A DNA stretch of 64,000 bases from Pseudoalteromonas sp. SMS1 (GCF_021530565.1 NZ_JAKGBI010000005.1:1-64000); one strand, 5' to 3'; shown: positions 26,298 through 37,712, counted from the first letter of the stretch. Notes: generated from the letters alone by a model not told the origin. Made by a program: numbers and translations.

Positions 26298-28076
26298 CTA
26301 AGGAAGATTTGCAGCGGCTTCAAGCCTAACCATCGGTGCACTTGGTTTGCGACGATTGCATACAAACAAGTAGCTATTACGATAGCGCTTCGCTTCTTTT
26401 TTTGCATCCGTCGCCAAGGCAGCCACCTGATGGCTATTGTGACATGAGTGGACATCTGGACTCACCAGACCAATAGACAAGGTCAACAACGGCACAAATT
26501 GTTTTTGTCCCTCTCTGTTAGTTGCCCAATAGCCGCCTGCCGAAACATGCTCTGGCGTAAACAAGGATTTAGAACGTGCTTCAAATTGCTCTATAATCTG
26601 GTGGCAAAGTACCTCGGCATCTGCACCATCAAACACCACCATAAAATCATCTCCGCCAATATGACCCACAAAACACACGCTTTGCTTACATACTTCTAAT
26701 GTCACATCTGCAAGCAATTTAATGACACTGTCACCGCTGGCGTAACCATAGAGATCATTAAACTGTTTAAAATGATTAAGATCTATATAGGCCAAAGAGA
26801 ATTCATGTTTTGCTTTTAACCTCTGCTCGATCGCTTCATTAATCGCGACATTGCCCGGTAACATCGTCAATGGATTTGCGTGCTGCGCATGGCGAATTTT
26901 TTCTTCGGTAATGTGTTTTAAAATGTCTCTTAACGGCGCAAGTCCTAAATATTCACCTTCTTTGGTGATGACAATATGGCGTCGAATGTCAAACTCATTT
27001 TCAGTAATCATTTGGCTGACATAATCCAGCTTTTGCTGTTCATCGACAATCAAAGGCTGCTTATCCATCAACTTTACGACGGACTTTTTATCAAATAGTG
27101 CATGCCCATAGGGAGAGGCGAATACTTCTGTGAGTTGATCTCGATGCAGCAAACCAACAGGCTGTCTAGCGTCATTTAACACGGCGATACTCATCAATTG
27201 CTTATTTTGCTCAAACCGCCGATGCGCATCTAAACATTGTGTGTTGGTATGAATAGCAGTGACATCTGTCGCTAACCAGCCAATTGCCATAGATTGTTCA
27301 AATTGACTGGAAGAGGATGTAGACTGGCTTATTGGAGCTGGTTTATCATTAAGTCGATTCAATGTATTGCTTGGCTGGCAACTCGGTCTTGCCAATAGAA
27401 AACCTTGCGCATTTACAATGCCTAGCTTTTTCAATAGCAGTAATTCTTCTTCACGCTCTATGCCTTCTGCAATGACAGCGGTGTTGGTTGCTTTAGCGAG
27501 GTCAATAATTGATTTTAAAAACTCTCGCTTCACAATACTTTGATCGCAGTAATCAATAAAGTATCGATCCACTTTTACAAAGTCAGGACATAGCTCAGAC
27601 CATTGCTTCAAGCCTGAATAGCCAGCTCCTAGATCATCAATGGCAATTTTGAACCCCAACTGACGATAATGCGATATAGTTTTCAGTAACAGAAAGCCGT
27701 CGTCCACTTTATCTTGCTCAGTGACTTCAATGACTACGCGATTGCAGTTGAGTCCCGCTTCTTCAATTAAATGTAAGGTTTCGCCTTTTGGGTGATGGGG
27801 ATCCAGCAATGCCTTTGGACTCACATTAAGGAATAGTTTCCCGGGCAAGTTAAGTAAAGCAAACTGCTCTATCGCTTTTTTTCGGCACAATAACTCAAGT
27901 TCAGATAGTCGGTCATATCTACTGGCTGCAGCAAACATTTTATCTGGCATCACGAGATCATTGTCCAAACTCCCTCGACTCAAAGCCTCAAAACCAAGTA
28001 CCTTTTCTTTGGCAAGGTCAAAAATAGGTTGAAACATTGGATACACAGCTTCATTGCTGAGAATGTCATCCAACAT
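26298..28076 (-). CDS. EAL-CBS-GGDEF cyclic-di-GMP protein
   Basis: A 592-residue cytoplasmic protein, with domain order opposite to most GGDEF-EAL proteins. The ATG at 28076 (MLDDILSNEAVYPMFQPIFD) is preferred, since the frame upstream offers only TTG (28124) or GTG. The N-terminal EAL domain keeps GFEALSRG, VIEVTEQD and DDLGAGYSGL, so phosphodiesterase activity is plausible. Two CBS motifs lie around residues 260-395 (RQPVGLLHRDQLTEV, EYLGLAPLRDILKHI). The C-terminal GGDEF-type domain has IGGDDF near residue 472, with Asp in place of the Glu of GGDEF, which may weaken cyclase activity. Both domains might be regulated by nucleotide binding to CBS. Confidence 0.9.
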   Translation of the reverse strand: MLDDILSNEAVYPMFQPIFDLAKEKVLGFEALSRGSLDNDLVMPDKMFAAASRYDRLSELELLCRKKAIEQFALLNLPGKLFLNVSPKALLDPHHPKGETLHLIEEAGLNCNRVVIEVTEQDKVDDGFLLLKTISHYRQLGFKIAIDDLGAGYSGLKQWSELCPDFVKVDRYFIDYCDQSIVKREFLKSIIDLAKATNTAVIAEGIEREEELLLLKKLGIVNAQGFLLARPSCQPSNTLNRLNDKPAPISQSTSSSSQFEQSMAIGWLATDVTAIHTNTQCLDAHRRFEQNKQLMSIAVLNDARQPVGLLHRDQLTEVFASPYGHALFDKKSVVKLMDKQPLIVDEQQKLDYVSQMITENEFDIRRHIVITKEGEYLGLAPLRDILKHITEEKIRHAQHANPLTMLPGNVAINEAIEQRLKAKHEFSLAYIDLNHFKQFNDLYGYASGDSVIKLLADVTLEVCKQSVCFVGHIGGDDFMVVFDGADAEVLCHQIIEQFEARSKSLFTPEHVSAGGYWATNREGQKQFVPLLTLSIGLVSPDVHSCHNSHQVAALATDAKKEAKRYRNSYLFVCNRRKPSAPMVRLEAAANLP

Positions 28077-28244
28077 GGATTTTATAGGATCCACAGGTAC
28101 AGCCAATCTAATTAATATGTTCAATAATCAGTCAAATTATCAAGGTTTTATGACAATTAGATTGCAATCAGATGGAAATTACCAATTATGGGGATGAGAA
28201 ATATGCATGATTACATACTAAAGTGATGAAATTAAGAGGATTTC

Positions 28245-28265
28245 GGTGAGAGCAACGCTCTCACC
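28245..28265 (-). terminator. Hairpin after the Fur-box lipoprotein gene
   Basis: A perfect 9-bp stem (GGTGAGAGC 28245-28253, GCTCTCACC 28257-28265) with a 3-nt loop, 9 bp past the stop codon. The T-run on the minus strand is poor. Confidence 0.55.
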
Positions 28266-28274
28266 TGTGTGCGT

Positions 28275-28805
28275 TTAGTTTAACGCTCTCTCAACTTGGT
28301 CAAAGTGTGCAATCACTTCTACAATTTCAAGCTCGGCATCTTGGTACTGTGCATTTTCCGTAAAGCCTAGTTTTGCAATTGCTTGAACTGTTGCTGGGTG
28401 CACTAATAAGTCTTTGGCGTGATAACACACTGGATCACTGTATTTAGGCAACTTGCCATCCTCATGATAGCCACTTTCAATTTCTGCCAGTGGTAAAGAT
28501 GGGATCAGATCTGCCGCTTTATCTAGTGCATCTAAATAGTCTTTACATTGAGGGTATTTAGTCACGAAATCAGAAAGTACATTGCGTGAAGTAGCAACTA
28601 AATTAGCAGACTCTTGCTCAAGTTCAGATGCCGGCTTTTGCTCTCTGATATTGGCTAAAAGTGATTTTGCTTGTGTTTTATACTGATTTAGCGCGCTTTC
28701 AGTCGCAGGGGCTTTTGCCTCTGGCTGAGTAGTTTGCGTGCTTTCATTTTCTGAACATGCAATCAAAGCCAATGCTGCACATGCAATTCCTAGCTGTTTA
28801 TACAT
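28275..28805 (-). CDS. Fur-box-controlled lipoprotein, function unknown
   Basis: A 176-residue protein. The start is ATG 28805 (MYKQLGIACAALALIACSEN) because GAGGATA lies 6 nt upstream; a longer reading lacks support. It is a lipoprotein: lipobox LIAC with Cys17, then a Glu/Thr/Pro-rich linker. The mature part is helical with two Cys (PQCKDY, DPVCYH). I do not recognise the family. A Fur box at 28830-28848 overlaps its promoter region, so a role in iron uptake or iron homeostasis in the envelope is inferred from regulation alone. It stands alone between its terminator and the secF terminator. Confidence 0.82.
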   Translation of the reverse strand: MYKQLGIACAALALIACSENESTQTTQPEAKAPATESALNQYKTQAKSLLANIREQKPASELEQESANLVATSRNVLSDFVTKYPQCKDYLDALDKAADLIPSLPLAEIESGYHEDGKLPKYSDPVCYHAKDLLVHPATVQAIAKLGFTENAQYQDAELEIVEVIAHFDQVERALN

Positions 28806-28829
28806 ACTATCCTCAAAATCTTTATTATT

Positions 28830-28848
28830 GATAACAATTCTCATTATA
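28830..28848 (-). promoter_or_regulatory. Fur box upstream of the lipoprotein gene
   Basis: The 19-mer GATAACAATTCTCATTATA (plus strand) matches 14 of 19 positions of the consensus GATAATGATAATCATTATC. It lies 25 bp upstream of the lipoprotein start, where Fur would block transcription. Confidence 0.75.
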
Positions 28849-28874
28849 CAGTCTTGTCATCATTTTGAAATAAC

Positions 28875-28901
28875 AAAGGCCACATAAAATGCGGCCTTTT
28901 T
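28875..28901 (-). terminator. Terminator of the tgt-yajC-secD-secF operon
   Basis: On the minus strand AAAGGCC (from 28899) pairs with GGCCTTT (to 28875), extended by partly paired GCAT/ATGT bases and followed by TGTTATTTC. T residues on the plus side mean it may work in both directions. Confidence 0.75.
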
Positions 28902-28969
28902 GATTTTGATCTAGCGGTCTTACGTTATTTTATTCAAAGTAAAATACGCAAACCAGAAAGAAGCCTTCA

Positions 28970-29911
28970 CTAAGGCATCGCGTCCAGATCTGCGCCTTCT
29001 TTTTCAACCTCAACTGGGATCAGATCTTCTTTGCTTACCCCCATCGCAACTGCGACAGAGCTTGCAACATAAACGGAAGAGTAAGTACCAATGAAAACGC
29101 CAAATAGTAGTGCCGTAGCAAAACCGTGGATAGTTTGACCACCCCATACAAATAGCGCGATCAATACAAGAATAGTGGTAATTGATGTCACAAGTGTACG
29201 GTTCATTGTTTGTGTCAGCGATATATCAATGATTTCGATCGTATCGTCGATACGCACCTTACGGAAGTTTTCACGAATACGGTCAGATACCACAATAGTA
29301 TCGTTAAGCGAGTAACCTATTACCGCCAAAATGGCCGCTAAAATGGTTAAGTCAAATTCCAACTCAAGCAAAGAGAATAGTCCCATGGTCAAAATCACAT
29401 CGTGGAATAGTGCGGCAACCGCCCCCACAGCAAAACGCCATTCAAAACGAAATGCTACGTAGACCAAAATACATAGCAGTGCAGTTAGCATCGCCAAACC
29501 ACCCTGCTCTTTAAGGTCTTCACCCACGCTTGGGCCAACAAATTCGATACGACGCATCTCTACGCTGCTGTCAGCCAGTTTCAGTGCATCAATCAACTGG
29601 TTGCCTATTGTCTCTGCTTTCACATCCTCACGCGGGGCAATACGCACTAACACTTCTTGGCTTGAGCCAAATAACGTCACTGCAGCGTCGGCAAACCCAT
29701 TCTCTGCAAGTACTTTACGAATTTTAGGTAAGTCTGCTGGCTGTGAAAAGCCAACTTCTACCGCTGTACCACCCGTAAAGTCCAAACCAAAGTTAAGGCC
29801 TTTAATCATAAATGATGCAACAGAAGCCAAAATCAATAAGGCAGAAAAAGCCATCGACAATTTACGTGCCGACATAAAGCGGATAGTGCTTGATAATTGT
29901 AATAACTGCAT
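28970..29911 (-). CDS. secF: Protein translocase subunit SecF
   Basis: A 313-residue inner-membrane protein of the RND superfamily which, with SecD, uses the proton motive force to pull proteins through SecYEG. After TM1 comes GLNFGLDFTGGTAVEVGFSQ (the SecD/F family signature), a periplasmic domain to about residue 130, then VGPSVGEDLKEQGG and five more membrane helices with VIGYSLNDTIVVSDRIRENF. The ATG follows TAGGAGCG and lies 8 bp behind secD. It is the last gene of the operon. Confidence 0.97.
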   Translation of the reverse strand: MQLLQLSSTIRFMSARKLSMAFSALLILASVASFMIKGLNFGLDFTGGTAVEVGFSQPADLPKIRKVLAENGFADAAVTLFGSSQEVLVRIAPREDVKAETIGNQLIDALKLADSSVEMRRIEFVGPSVGEDLKEQGGLAMLTALLCILVYVAFRFEWRFAVGAVAALFHDVILTMGLFSLLELEFDLTILAAILAVIGYSLNDTIVVSDRIRENFRKVRIDDTIEIIDISLTQTMNRTLVTSITTILVLIALFVWGGQTIHGFATALLFGVFIGTYSSVYVASSVAVAMGVSKEDLIPVEVEKEGADLDAMP

Positions 29912-29919
29912 ATTCGCTC

Positions 29920-31779
29920 CTAGATAGACAACTTATTGATGCGCTTACCGCCGATAAAGGCGTTAATCACTGCACGAGTACCGATGATAGCGGTAAACAT
30001 CGACGTTAGAATACCAATCGCTAATGTCACGGCAAAACCTGCTATAGGGCCAGTTCCTACCGAGAACAAAATAACCGCAGCGATTAAAGTCGTGATATTC
30101 GCATCAAAAATTGTACTAAATGCACTGTCATACCCATGATGAACGGCTTGCTGGGGGCTACGACCATCCGCAAGCTCTTCACGAATACGCTCGAAAATAA
30201 GTACATTCGCATCAACTGCCATACCCACGGTTAGTACGATACCTGCAATACCAGGCAGTGTCAGTGTTGCACCGCTGATCATCGACATCACACCAATAAT
30301 CATCACAAGGTTTGCAGCCAGTGCTAAATTAGCAACAAGACCAAACCCTTTGTAGTACATCAACATAAATGCAAGTACAAAAGCAAAACCAAGTACGACA
30401 GCGGTCATACCTGCTTCAATGTTTTCTTGACCAAGGCTTGGACCAACCGTACGCTCTTCTACAATCTGGATTGGGGCAACCAATGCGCCAGCTCGTAATA
30501 GCAAGCTCAAATTATGCGCTTCGGCTGGGTTATCAATGCCAGTGATACGGAATGAGTTGTTTAAACGTGATTGAATGGTGGCCACGTTGATCACTTCTTC
30601 CACTTTAATTGGAGGAAGTGCTTTTCCTTCAGCATCCACTTTGCCCGATGGCTTGTATTCAATAAATACCGTTGCCATGCTCTTACCAACAGCGCGCTTG
30701 GTAAAGGCACTCATCTTCGCCCCCCCTTTGTTATCAAGGTTAATACTCACTTGAGGACGTTGGTATTCATCCATACCAGATTGCGCACCGGTAATGTGTA
30801 AACCTTCTAAGATCACGCGCTTTTTCAATACAACTGGGTAACCGTCTTTATGATATAGAACTTCACTACCGCCAGGCACTCGACCTTGTGCAGCTAAACG
30901 TGTATCAGCACGTTCATCAACTTCACGAAACTCTAAAGTCGCTGTGGCACCTAAAATTTCTTTCGCAAGGGCAGTATCTTGTACACCAGGTAGTTGAACG
31001 ATAATACGTTCAGAACCCTGACGCTGTACATTAGGCTCTGCAACACCGAGTTGATTGATACGGTTACGGATGATGGTTTCGTTTTGCTTGATTGCATAAT
31101 CGCGCAGCTCTCGCTGTTTTAAATCACTTAAACTTGAGAAAAAAGCGAGATCATTGCTGCTGTCGTTGATAAATACATTACCAGGGTAGCGACTCTTCAA
31201 GAAGCGCTCAGCAGCCTTTTTATCTTCTTCTGAACGCATAACCACTTGGATACGTTCACTGTTAGCAACTTGACGCACTGAGCCATAACGCAATTTCTCT
31301 TCACGTAAGTCACTCTTAAAATTTTGTTCCATCTGCTCGAGCGCTTTACTCATCGCAGTAGCCATGTCCACTTCCATTGTAAAGTGCACACCGCCGCTCA
31401 AGTCCAAGCCAAGTTTCATTGGGTTCGCACCAATGTTTTTTAGCCAATCTGGCTGAGCTGGAGACATGTTAATTGCTGAGATGTAGTCTTCGCTTAGAGT
31501 GTCACGTAGGATATCCTGCGCCTTGAGTTGATCTTCAACATTTTTAAAGCGAATAAGCACTTGCCCTTCTTCAAGAACGGCAGATTTAATTGGTAAGTTG
31601 TTTGTTTGAAGTGTTTTATTTGCTTGATCAAGCACGCTTAAATCAGCGTCAGCTCCTTTCGTACCAGAAATTTGTATGGCCGGATCACGACCATACATAT
31701 TCGGGGTAGCATAGAGAATGCCAACGGCCAATACAGCGAGTACAAGTAAATATTTCCACATTGGATACTTGTTTAGCAC
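29920..31779 (-). CDS. secD: Protein translocase subunit SecD
   Basis: A 619-residue partner of SecF. It starts with GTG at 31779 ([20 protein letters not shown]), with AAGGGA about 8 nt upstream. TM1 is followed by a large periplasmic domain (~30-440) carrying [16 protein letters not shown] and [20 protein letters not shown]. The C-terminal membrane domain has [20 protein letters not shown], the characteristic RND motif, and [19 protein letters not shown]. Length matches the family. It lies 21 bp downstream of yajC. Confidence 0.97.
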   Translation of the reverse strand: MLNKYPMWKYLLVLAVLAVGILYATPNMYGRDPAIQISGTKGADADLSVLDQANKTLQTNNLPIKSAVLEEGQVLIRFKNVEDQLKAQDILRDTLSEDYISAINMSPAQPDWLKNIGANPMKLGLDLSGGVHFTMEVDMATAMSKALEQMEQNFKSDLREEKLRYGSVRQVANSERIQVVMRSEEDKKAAERFLKSRYPGNVFINDSSNDLAFFSSLSDLKQRELRDYAIKQNETIIRNRINQLGVAEPNVQRQGSERIIVQLPGVQDTALAKEILGATATLEFREVDERADTRLAAQGRVPGGSEVLYHKDGYPVVLKKRVILEGLHITGAQSGMDEYQRPQVSINLDNKGGAKMSAFTKRAVGKSMATVFIEYKPSGKVDAEGKALPPIKVEEVINVATIQSRLNNSFRITGIDNPAEAHNLSLLLRAGALVAPIQIVEERTVGPSLGQENIEAGMTAVVLGFAFVLAFMLMYYKGFGLVANLALAANLVMIIGVMSMISGATLTLPGIAGIVLTVGMAVDANVLIFERIREELADGRSPQQAVHHGYDSAFSTIFDANITTLIAAVILFSVGTGPIAGFAVTLAIGILTSMFTAIIGTRAVINAFIGGKRINKLSI

Positions 31780-31800
31780 TGGATTATCCCTTTCTTATTG

Positions 31801-32139
31801 TTATAGCGACTTCATTGTACCCTTAGGTAAAACTGCTGCAACCGCTGATTTTTGAACTGTTACTTCAACTTGGTCATTCAGGGCAATCACCACGAAATCT
31901 TTGTCTTCTGCAACTTTCGAAACTTTACCGACAAGGCCACCTGAAGTAAGTACTTCATCACCCTTGCCCAAAGCACCCATAAGGTCTTTATGCTCTTTAA
32001 CACGCTTGGCTTGTGGACGGTAAATTAGGAAATAAAATACCAAACCAAAAATTGCCAACATAATAAGCATTTCCATACCACCACCAGCAGGGGCCGCAGC
32101 CGCAGTGCTTGCATGGGCGCTAGAAATAAATAAGCTCAT
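31801..32139 (-). CDS. yajC: Preprotein translocase subunit YajC
   Basis: A 112-residue single-span membrane protein that associates with SecDF. The Ala/Gly-rich N-terminus is followed by a hydrophobic helix (GMEMLIMLAIFGLVFYFLIY) and the conserved RPQAKRVKEHKDLMGALGKG. The cytoplasmic beta domain continues DEVLTSGGLVGKVSKV. AGAGGAATAG is the ribosome site. It sits between tgt and secD, the standard order. Confidence 0.97.
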   Translation of the reverse strand: MSLFISSAHASTAAAAPAGGGMEMLIMLAIFGLVFYFLIYRPQAKRVKEHKDLMGALGKGDEVLTSGGLVGKVSKVAEDKDFVVIALNDQVEVTVQKSAVAAVLPKGTMKSL

Positions 32140-32171
32140 TGCTATTCCTCTTTTAATTTTGAATAAAACGG

Positions 32172-33440
<1,269 letters not shown>

Positions 33441-33470
33441 TCACGGTTAAAAAAGCCACACACTAAAAAC

Positions 33471-33497
33471 AAAAAACCCGGCTTAGTGCCGGGCTCT
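33471..33497 (-). terminator. Terminator between queA and tgt
   Basis: On the minus strand a 6-bp GC stem (CCCGGC/GCCGGG, 33477-33493) is followed by TTTTTTGTTTTT. It uncouples queA from the tgt operon. Confidence 0.92.
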
Positions 33498-33504
33498 CGT
33501 ATTA

Positions 33505-34542
33505 TTACTTACTTTGTCTCGTAAGGAACATCGCATCACCGTAGCTAAAGAAACGGTAGCGCTGTTCAATGGCCGTTTCGTAGGCATTCATAATGTGCTC
33601 TTGCCCTGAAAACGCACTCACCAACATAATCAACGTCGACTCAGGCAAGTGAAAGTTTGTGATCATCACGTCCACCACATTAAATTTATAACCTGGATAG
33701 ATGAAGATCTCGGTATCACCATAGAACGTTTTTAATTCTCCACCATGCACTTTAGCAGCAGACTCGAGAGAGCGAACTGACGTTGTACCGACAGCGATAA
33801 CTCGACCACCACGGCTCTTACAACGTGCCACTGCGTCAACGACGTCATCGGGAACTTCGATGTATTCTGAGTGCATGTTGTGGTCTTTGACGTCATCTAC
33901 ACGCACAGGCTGAAATGTACCAGCACCGACATGCAGTGTCACAAACGCCATATCCACACCTTTATCTTTCAGCTGTGCCATTAATGCATCATCAAAGTGT
34001 AAACCTGCCGTCGGTGCTGCAACTGCGCCTGGCTTTTCACTATAGACCGTTTGATACCTTTCTTTGTCTCCCTCTTCATCAGGACGATCAATATATGGTG
34101 GCAAGGGCATATGACCGATGTCATCTAAGATGGTCAATACGGAGTGTTCACCTTCAAATGCCAATTCAAATAACTCACCATGACGCGCAACCATTGTTGC
34201 CTGAGCTTTGCCTTCTAAAATCAGCTCTGCGCCTGGTTTGGGAGATTTACTTGAGCGAATGTGGGCAAGTACTCGATGCTCATCGAGAATGCGCTCGACC
34301 AATACTTCTACTTTGCCACCGGTCGCTTTTTGGCCGAACATGCGAGCCGGGATCACTTTAGTATTATTGAAGATGATCAGATCTTCTGGCTCAATTAGAT
34401 CAATAATATCTTTGAATATCTTGTGTTCAAGCTCACCACTGTCTCCATCAAGGGTAAGCAAACGACTACTCGTACGCTCCGCTTTCGGGTGACGGGCTAT
34501 TAATTCATCTGGAAGTTCAAAACTAAAGTCAGCTACGCGCAT
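33505..34542 (-). CDS. queA: S-adenosylmethionine:tRNA ribosyltransferase-isomerase QueA
   Basis: A 345-residue enzyme that transfers and isomerises the ribose of SAM onto preQ1-tRNA to give epoxyqueuosine. The start is ATG 34542 ([19 protein letters not shown]), placed by the GAGGTCTAC site. Conserved segments include [50 protein letters not shown] and [19 protein letters not shown]. Together with tgt downstream it forms the usual queA-tgt pair, although here each has its own transcription unit. Confidence 0.97.
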   Translation of the reverse strand: MRVADFSFELPDELIARHPKAERTSSRLLTLDGDSGELEHKIFKDIIDLIEPEDLIIFNNTKVIPARMFGQKATGGKVEVLVERILDEHRVLAHIRSSKSPKPGAELILEGKAQATMVARHGELFELAFEGEHSVLTILDDIGHMPLPPYIDRPDEEGDKERYQTVYSEKPGAVAAPTAGLHFDDALMAQLKDKGVDMAFVTLHVGAGTFQPVRVDDVKDHNMHSEYIEVPDDVVDAVARCKSRGGRVIAVGTTSVRSLESAAKVHGGELKTFYGDTEIFIYPGYKFNVVDVMITNFHLPESTLIMLVSAFSGQEHIMNAYETAIEQRYRFFSYGDAMFLTRQSK

Positions 34543-34811
34543 GTAGACCTCATATTCGTGCAAGTTGGCGGCAAGTCTAGTGCTGCACGCAAACGAAATC
34601 AAGCGACATAAGATATCTATTCATACTTTTTAGCCCCTTGTAAGCTGCTGCAAATAGCTTTACTCTACAGGCTATTATGCGTGTGTATACGCGACAACTA
34701 GCCATAGCAAAATGAATGCGATATTGTCAAAAAGGCAATATAAAACAGTCTTATAAATTGATATGGGCAATAGAATACGAACTAGAAACATGGGTTTGAG
34801 GTAGTAACGCC

Positions 34812-37319
34812 ATGGCAAAACAGCTGACTTTATTACTTGTCAATGCGGATCATATCGAGCGCCAGACCGTAATAAGAACGTTACAAAAGCTCAATGTATT
34901 CCAAATAATAGAGCTCAGTGACACTCAAGAAGCACTTCAGTTGTTGAAGCAGCAGGCTGTCGATCTTGTGATTAGTGGACTCAATGTAGGCAAAATCGAT
35001 GGGTGGCGTTTTTCACGTATGATTCGCTCAGGGTTGCTGAAAACGCCAAAAAACACGCCCATTGTACTGATCCCACCGACCTACTGTGAGCGTATCGCAG
35101 AAACAACTGCACGAAGTTACAGTATTGACGCAGTGCTGCCTCTAGAGCGCCATGATGTTTTGCCGCAGGTTTTGGCTAACGTTTTGTCCACCCATTTGCA
35201 CAAGAGTAGCCGCCTTAACCTGTTACTGCTTGAACACAATGAAAAAAAAGCCGCTGATATCATTGATCACCTCGCGTTGAGTTTTACAACTAAGCATGTG
35301 ATATCTGCCAATACGGCCCTGTCGGAGTTTTTACAAAACGATTATGCCATTGTTTTATTAGACGCCACCTCGACCAGAGCTGAAACAACCAAAGAGCTGG
35401 TTGCCAATATTTTACAACACAAACCCAGCCAAGCGATTGTCACCATCATAGATAATCAAGATGCGGACTATGCAGAGCAACTATTACTCTTGGGCGTCAC
35501 TGACTTTGTACGTACACCCTATAACTTATCGTTATTAAGCAAAGTGTGTGATCATGCAGCACGCCGCGAAGATTTCATGGTGAGCTACGCCGAATTTGCG
35601 CATAAAGTAGAACAGCTAAGTCGCAGTGAGCAAAGCTACAAAGAACTATTCTCAGCACACCAGAGAATATTATTACACCTCAACACCGTCGTATTAGAAC
35701 TAGATGGCAAAGGCACAATTCGCTTTATCAACCCAGCCTGGGAGCAGCTCACAGGCTACAAGTTAAAATCAACCTTATCGACTCAACTGTGCGATTATGT
35801 CCTGCCCGAGTATTTACCTAAACTTCAGCTAGTGGTTGATGACATTTTAGGCGGCGCCCAATCTTCCACTTTTGAACTACAAATTAAGCATCATACTGGC
35901 GCTGCCATATGGGTAGAGTGCCGGTTTCAGTTGATTAAGAACAAAACCAGCACAACCACCATCACCGCGACGATTGACAATATTCACGAACGCAAAGAAG
36001 CAGAGTTACAACTTAGGCACCTCGCACTTCACGATACCTTGACGGGCTTACACAATCGTTATTACTTTGATCAACAGCTCAACCTATTTTGCCAGCAAGC
36101 CAAGCAGCAACAAGAAATAGAACATGCATTAATATACATAGATTTAGATCATTTTAAGATCATTAATGACAGCAAAGGGCATCAGCAAGGGGACATTGTA
36201 TTACAAGAGGTTGCTCAATTATTCGGTGAACATATTAACCAAGAGCATCTTATCTTTAGAATAGGCGGTGATGAATTTGCGGTGTTGCTCAAGCATCAGT
36301 CTCTTCTTGAAGCCCACATGATGGCAGAGAGTATTTGTAGCGCTATCGAAAACCATCGCTTTCATTCGGAGGAGGCCAGCTATACCATCAGTTGCTCCAT
36401 TGGTCTTACGCAGATCACCCATACAAACAGTGATCCCAATGAATGTTTAAAACAGTCTGATATTGCACTGTACATAGCGAAAAACCTCGGCCGCAACTTG
36501 GTACATTGTTATAGTAAAGAAGATGATAAAAACAGTACCTTACAAACTGGCCTTGAGTGGGGACATAGCGTACGAGAAGCTCTCAAGAACAACCAACTCG
36601 AACTGCACTATCAGCCCATTTGGGATTTTAAAAACAATAACATCGCATACTATGAAACACTGCTGCGCCTTGTAATAGACGACAAGCTAATCTACCCCAA
36701 TCAATTTATCCCAGCATTGGAGCTGTTGAACGATACCTATTTAATGGATCAATCAGTCATTAGAGAAAGTATTCGCGCTGTATCAACGTACCCAGAGCTG
36801 CACCAAGTGTCATTAAACCTGTCTGCTCAATCATTTTTAGACGAGCGTTTGATGCCGCACATTCAAAGTTGTCTGCGAGACTTTCAGGTTCCTGCACACT
36901 GCATTATTTTCGAAATCACCGAATCAGCCAGTATTAACAACTTAGCGGCAACACAGGCGATGATCAAAAAGCTAAACCAGTTAGGGTGTCACTTCTCAAT
37001 CGATGATTTTGGTACAGGCTTTAGTACGTTTAGTTACCTAAAGCAGCTTCCAGCGCAGCATGTTAAAATCGATGGTTCTTTCGTTCGTGATATGCTCAAT
37101 GACCCTATTGACCTCGCCTTGGTTAAGGCAGTCAATGACATAAGCCATTCTTTAGATAAGTGCTCTGTTGCAGAGTACGTTGAAAATAAAGAAATTTTTG
37201 AAGCATTAAAAGAGATTGGTGTCGACTATGGGCAGGGTTACTTTATCTCTCGACCATTGCCAATTGAGCAACTCAAACTGGCTTTAGAAACTATTTTATC
37301 ACTAAAAACAGCGTGCTAA
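34812..37319 (+). CDS. Double receiver-PAS-GGDEF-EAL protein
   Basis: An 835-residue cytoplasmic protein. Residues ~1-125 resemble a receiver domain, but the phospho-acceptor position reads LVISGLNVGK instead of the usual Asp-containing segment, so it is probably inactive. A second receiver-like domain (~135-245) keeps an Asp in VLLDATS. A PAS domain follows (~275-395; GTIRFINPAWEQLTGY). GGDEF: intact RIGGDEFAVLL near residue 484. EAL: ETLLRL near 614 instead of EALLRL, but SLNLSAQ, FEITESA and DDFGTGFSTFSYLKQLP are preserved. It therefore could make and break cyclic di-GMP. It stands alone, divergent from queA, with a 270-bp spacer. Confidence 0.9.
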   Translation: MAKQLTLLLVNADHIERQTVIRTLQKLNVFQIIELSDTQEALQLLKQQAVDLVISGLNVGKIDGWRFSRMIRSGLLKTPKNTPIVLIPPTYCERIAETTARSYSIDAVLPLERHDVLPQVLANVLSTHLHKSSRLNLLLLEHNEKKAADIIDHLALSFTTKHVISANTALSEFLQNDYAIVLLDATSTRAETTKELVANILQHKPSQAIVTIIDNQDADYAEQLLLLGVTDFVRTPYNLSLLSKVCDHAARREDFMVSYAEFAHKVEQLSRSEQSYKELFSAHQRILLHLNTVVLELDGKGTIRFINPAWEQLTGYKLKSTLSTQLCDYVLPEYLPKLQLVVDDILGGAQSSTFELQIKHHTGAAIWVECRFQLIKNKTSTTTITATIDNIHERKEAELQLRHLALHDTLTGLHNRYYFDQQLNLFCQQAKQQQEIEHALIYIDLDHFKIINDSKGHQQGDIVLQEVAQLFGEHINQEHLIFRIGGDEFAVLLKHQSLLEAHMMAESICSAIENHRFHSEEASYTISCSIGLTQITHTNSDPNECLKQSDIALYIAKNLGRNLVHCYSKEDDKNSTLQTGLEWGHSVREALKNNQLELHYQPIWDFKNNNIAYYETLLRLVIDDKLIYPNQFIPALELLNDTYLMDQSVIRESIRAVSTYPELHQVSLNLSAQSFLDERLMPHIQSCLRDFQVPAHCIIFEITESASINNLAATQAMIKKLNQLGCHFSIDDFGTGFSTFSYLKQLPAQHVKIDGSFVRDMLNDPIDLALVKAVNDISHSLDKCSVAEYVENKEIFEALKEIGVDYGQGYFISRPLPIEQLKLALETILSLKTAC

Positions 37320-37473
37320 CCAAAATGGGTAAAAAAGTCACTGCAGTTCAATCAAAACTCAACTATAATTAAAGCTCGCAACAAAATGTCACCTAGTTTA
37401 AGTTACTTACATAAAACTAGACGACATCTAATGGATTTGAGCACATCTCGCAATGGAATTCGAGGAGCTAAGT

Positions 37474-37671
37474 ATGTTTCAGTTTATTCTGTTTTTATCA
37501 TTGGTACATTGTATGATCGCTTTACAGTGTTACCGCTGCGCTAAACAAAAAGGGTATCCAACTAAGTTATTCACTTTTTTGGGGTTTATCCCATATTTTA
37601 ATTTGGTTGTTTGGGTATATTTGCTGTTTCTACCTAACATCATGTCACAGAGTAGGCTCAGCTCTACTTAA
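37474..37671 (+). CDS. Small hydrophobic membrane protein, 65 residues
   Basis: The ATG at 37474 is preceded by a strong GAGGAGC at 7 nt; the in-frame ATG at 37453 would lie before this site and is less likely. MFQFILFLSLVHCMIALQCY forms one membrane helix and LFTFLGFIPYFNLVVWVYLL a second. A basic loop with two Cys (CYRCAKQKGYPTK) joins them. I do not recognise the family. It lies 154 bp downstream of the receiver-GGDEF-EAL gene and shares the bidirectional terminator with oxyR. Confidence 0.72.
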   Translation: MFQFILFLSLVHCMIALQCYRCAKQKGYPTKLFTFLGFIPYFNLVVWVYLLFLPNIMSQSRLSST

Positions 37672-37712
37672 ACATTCAGTGCTTAGTCTGCAAACTAATT
37701 GTACCAACATCA

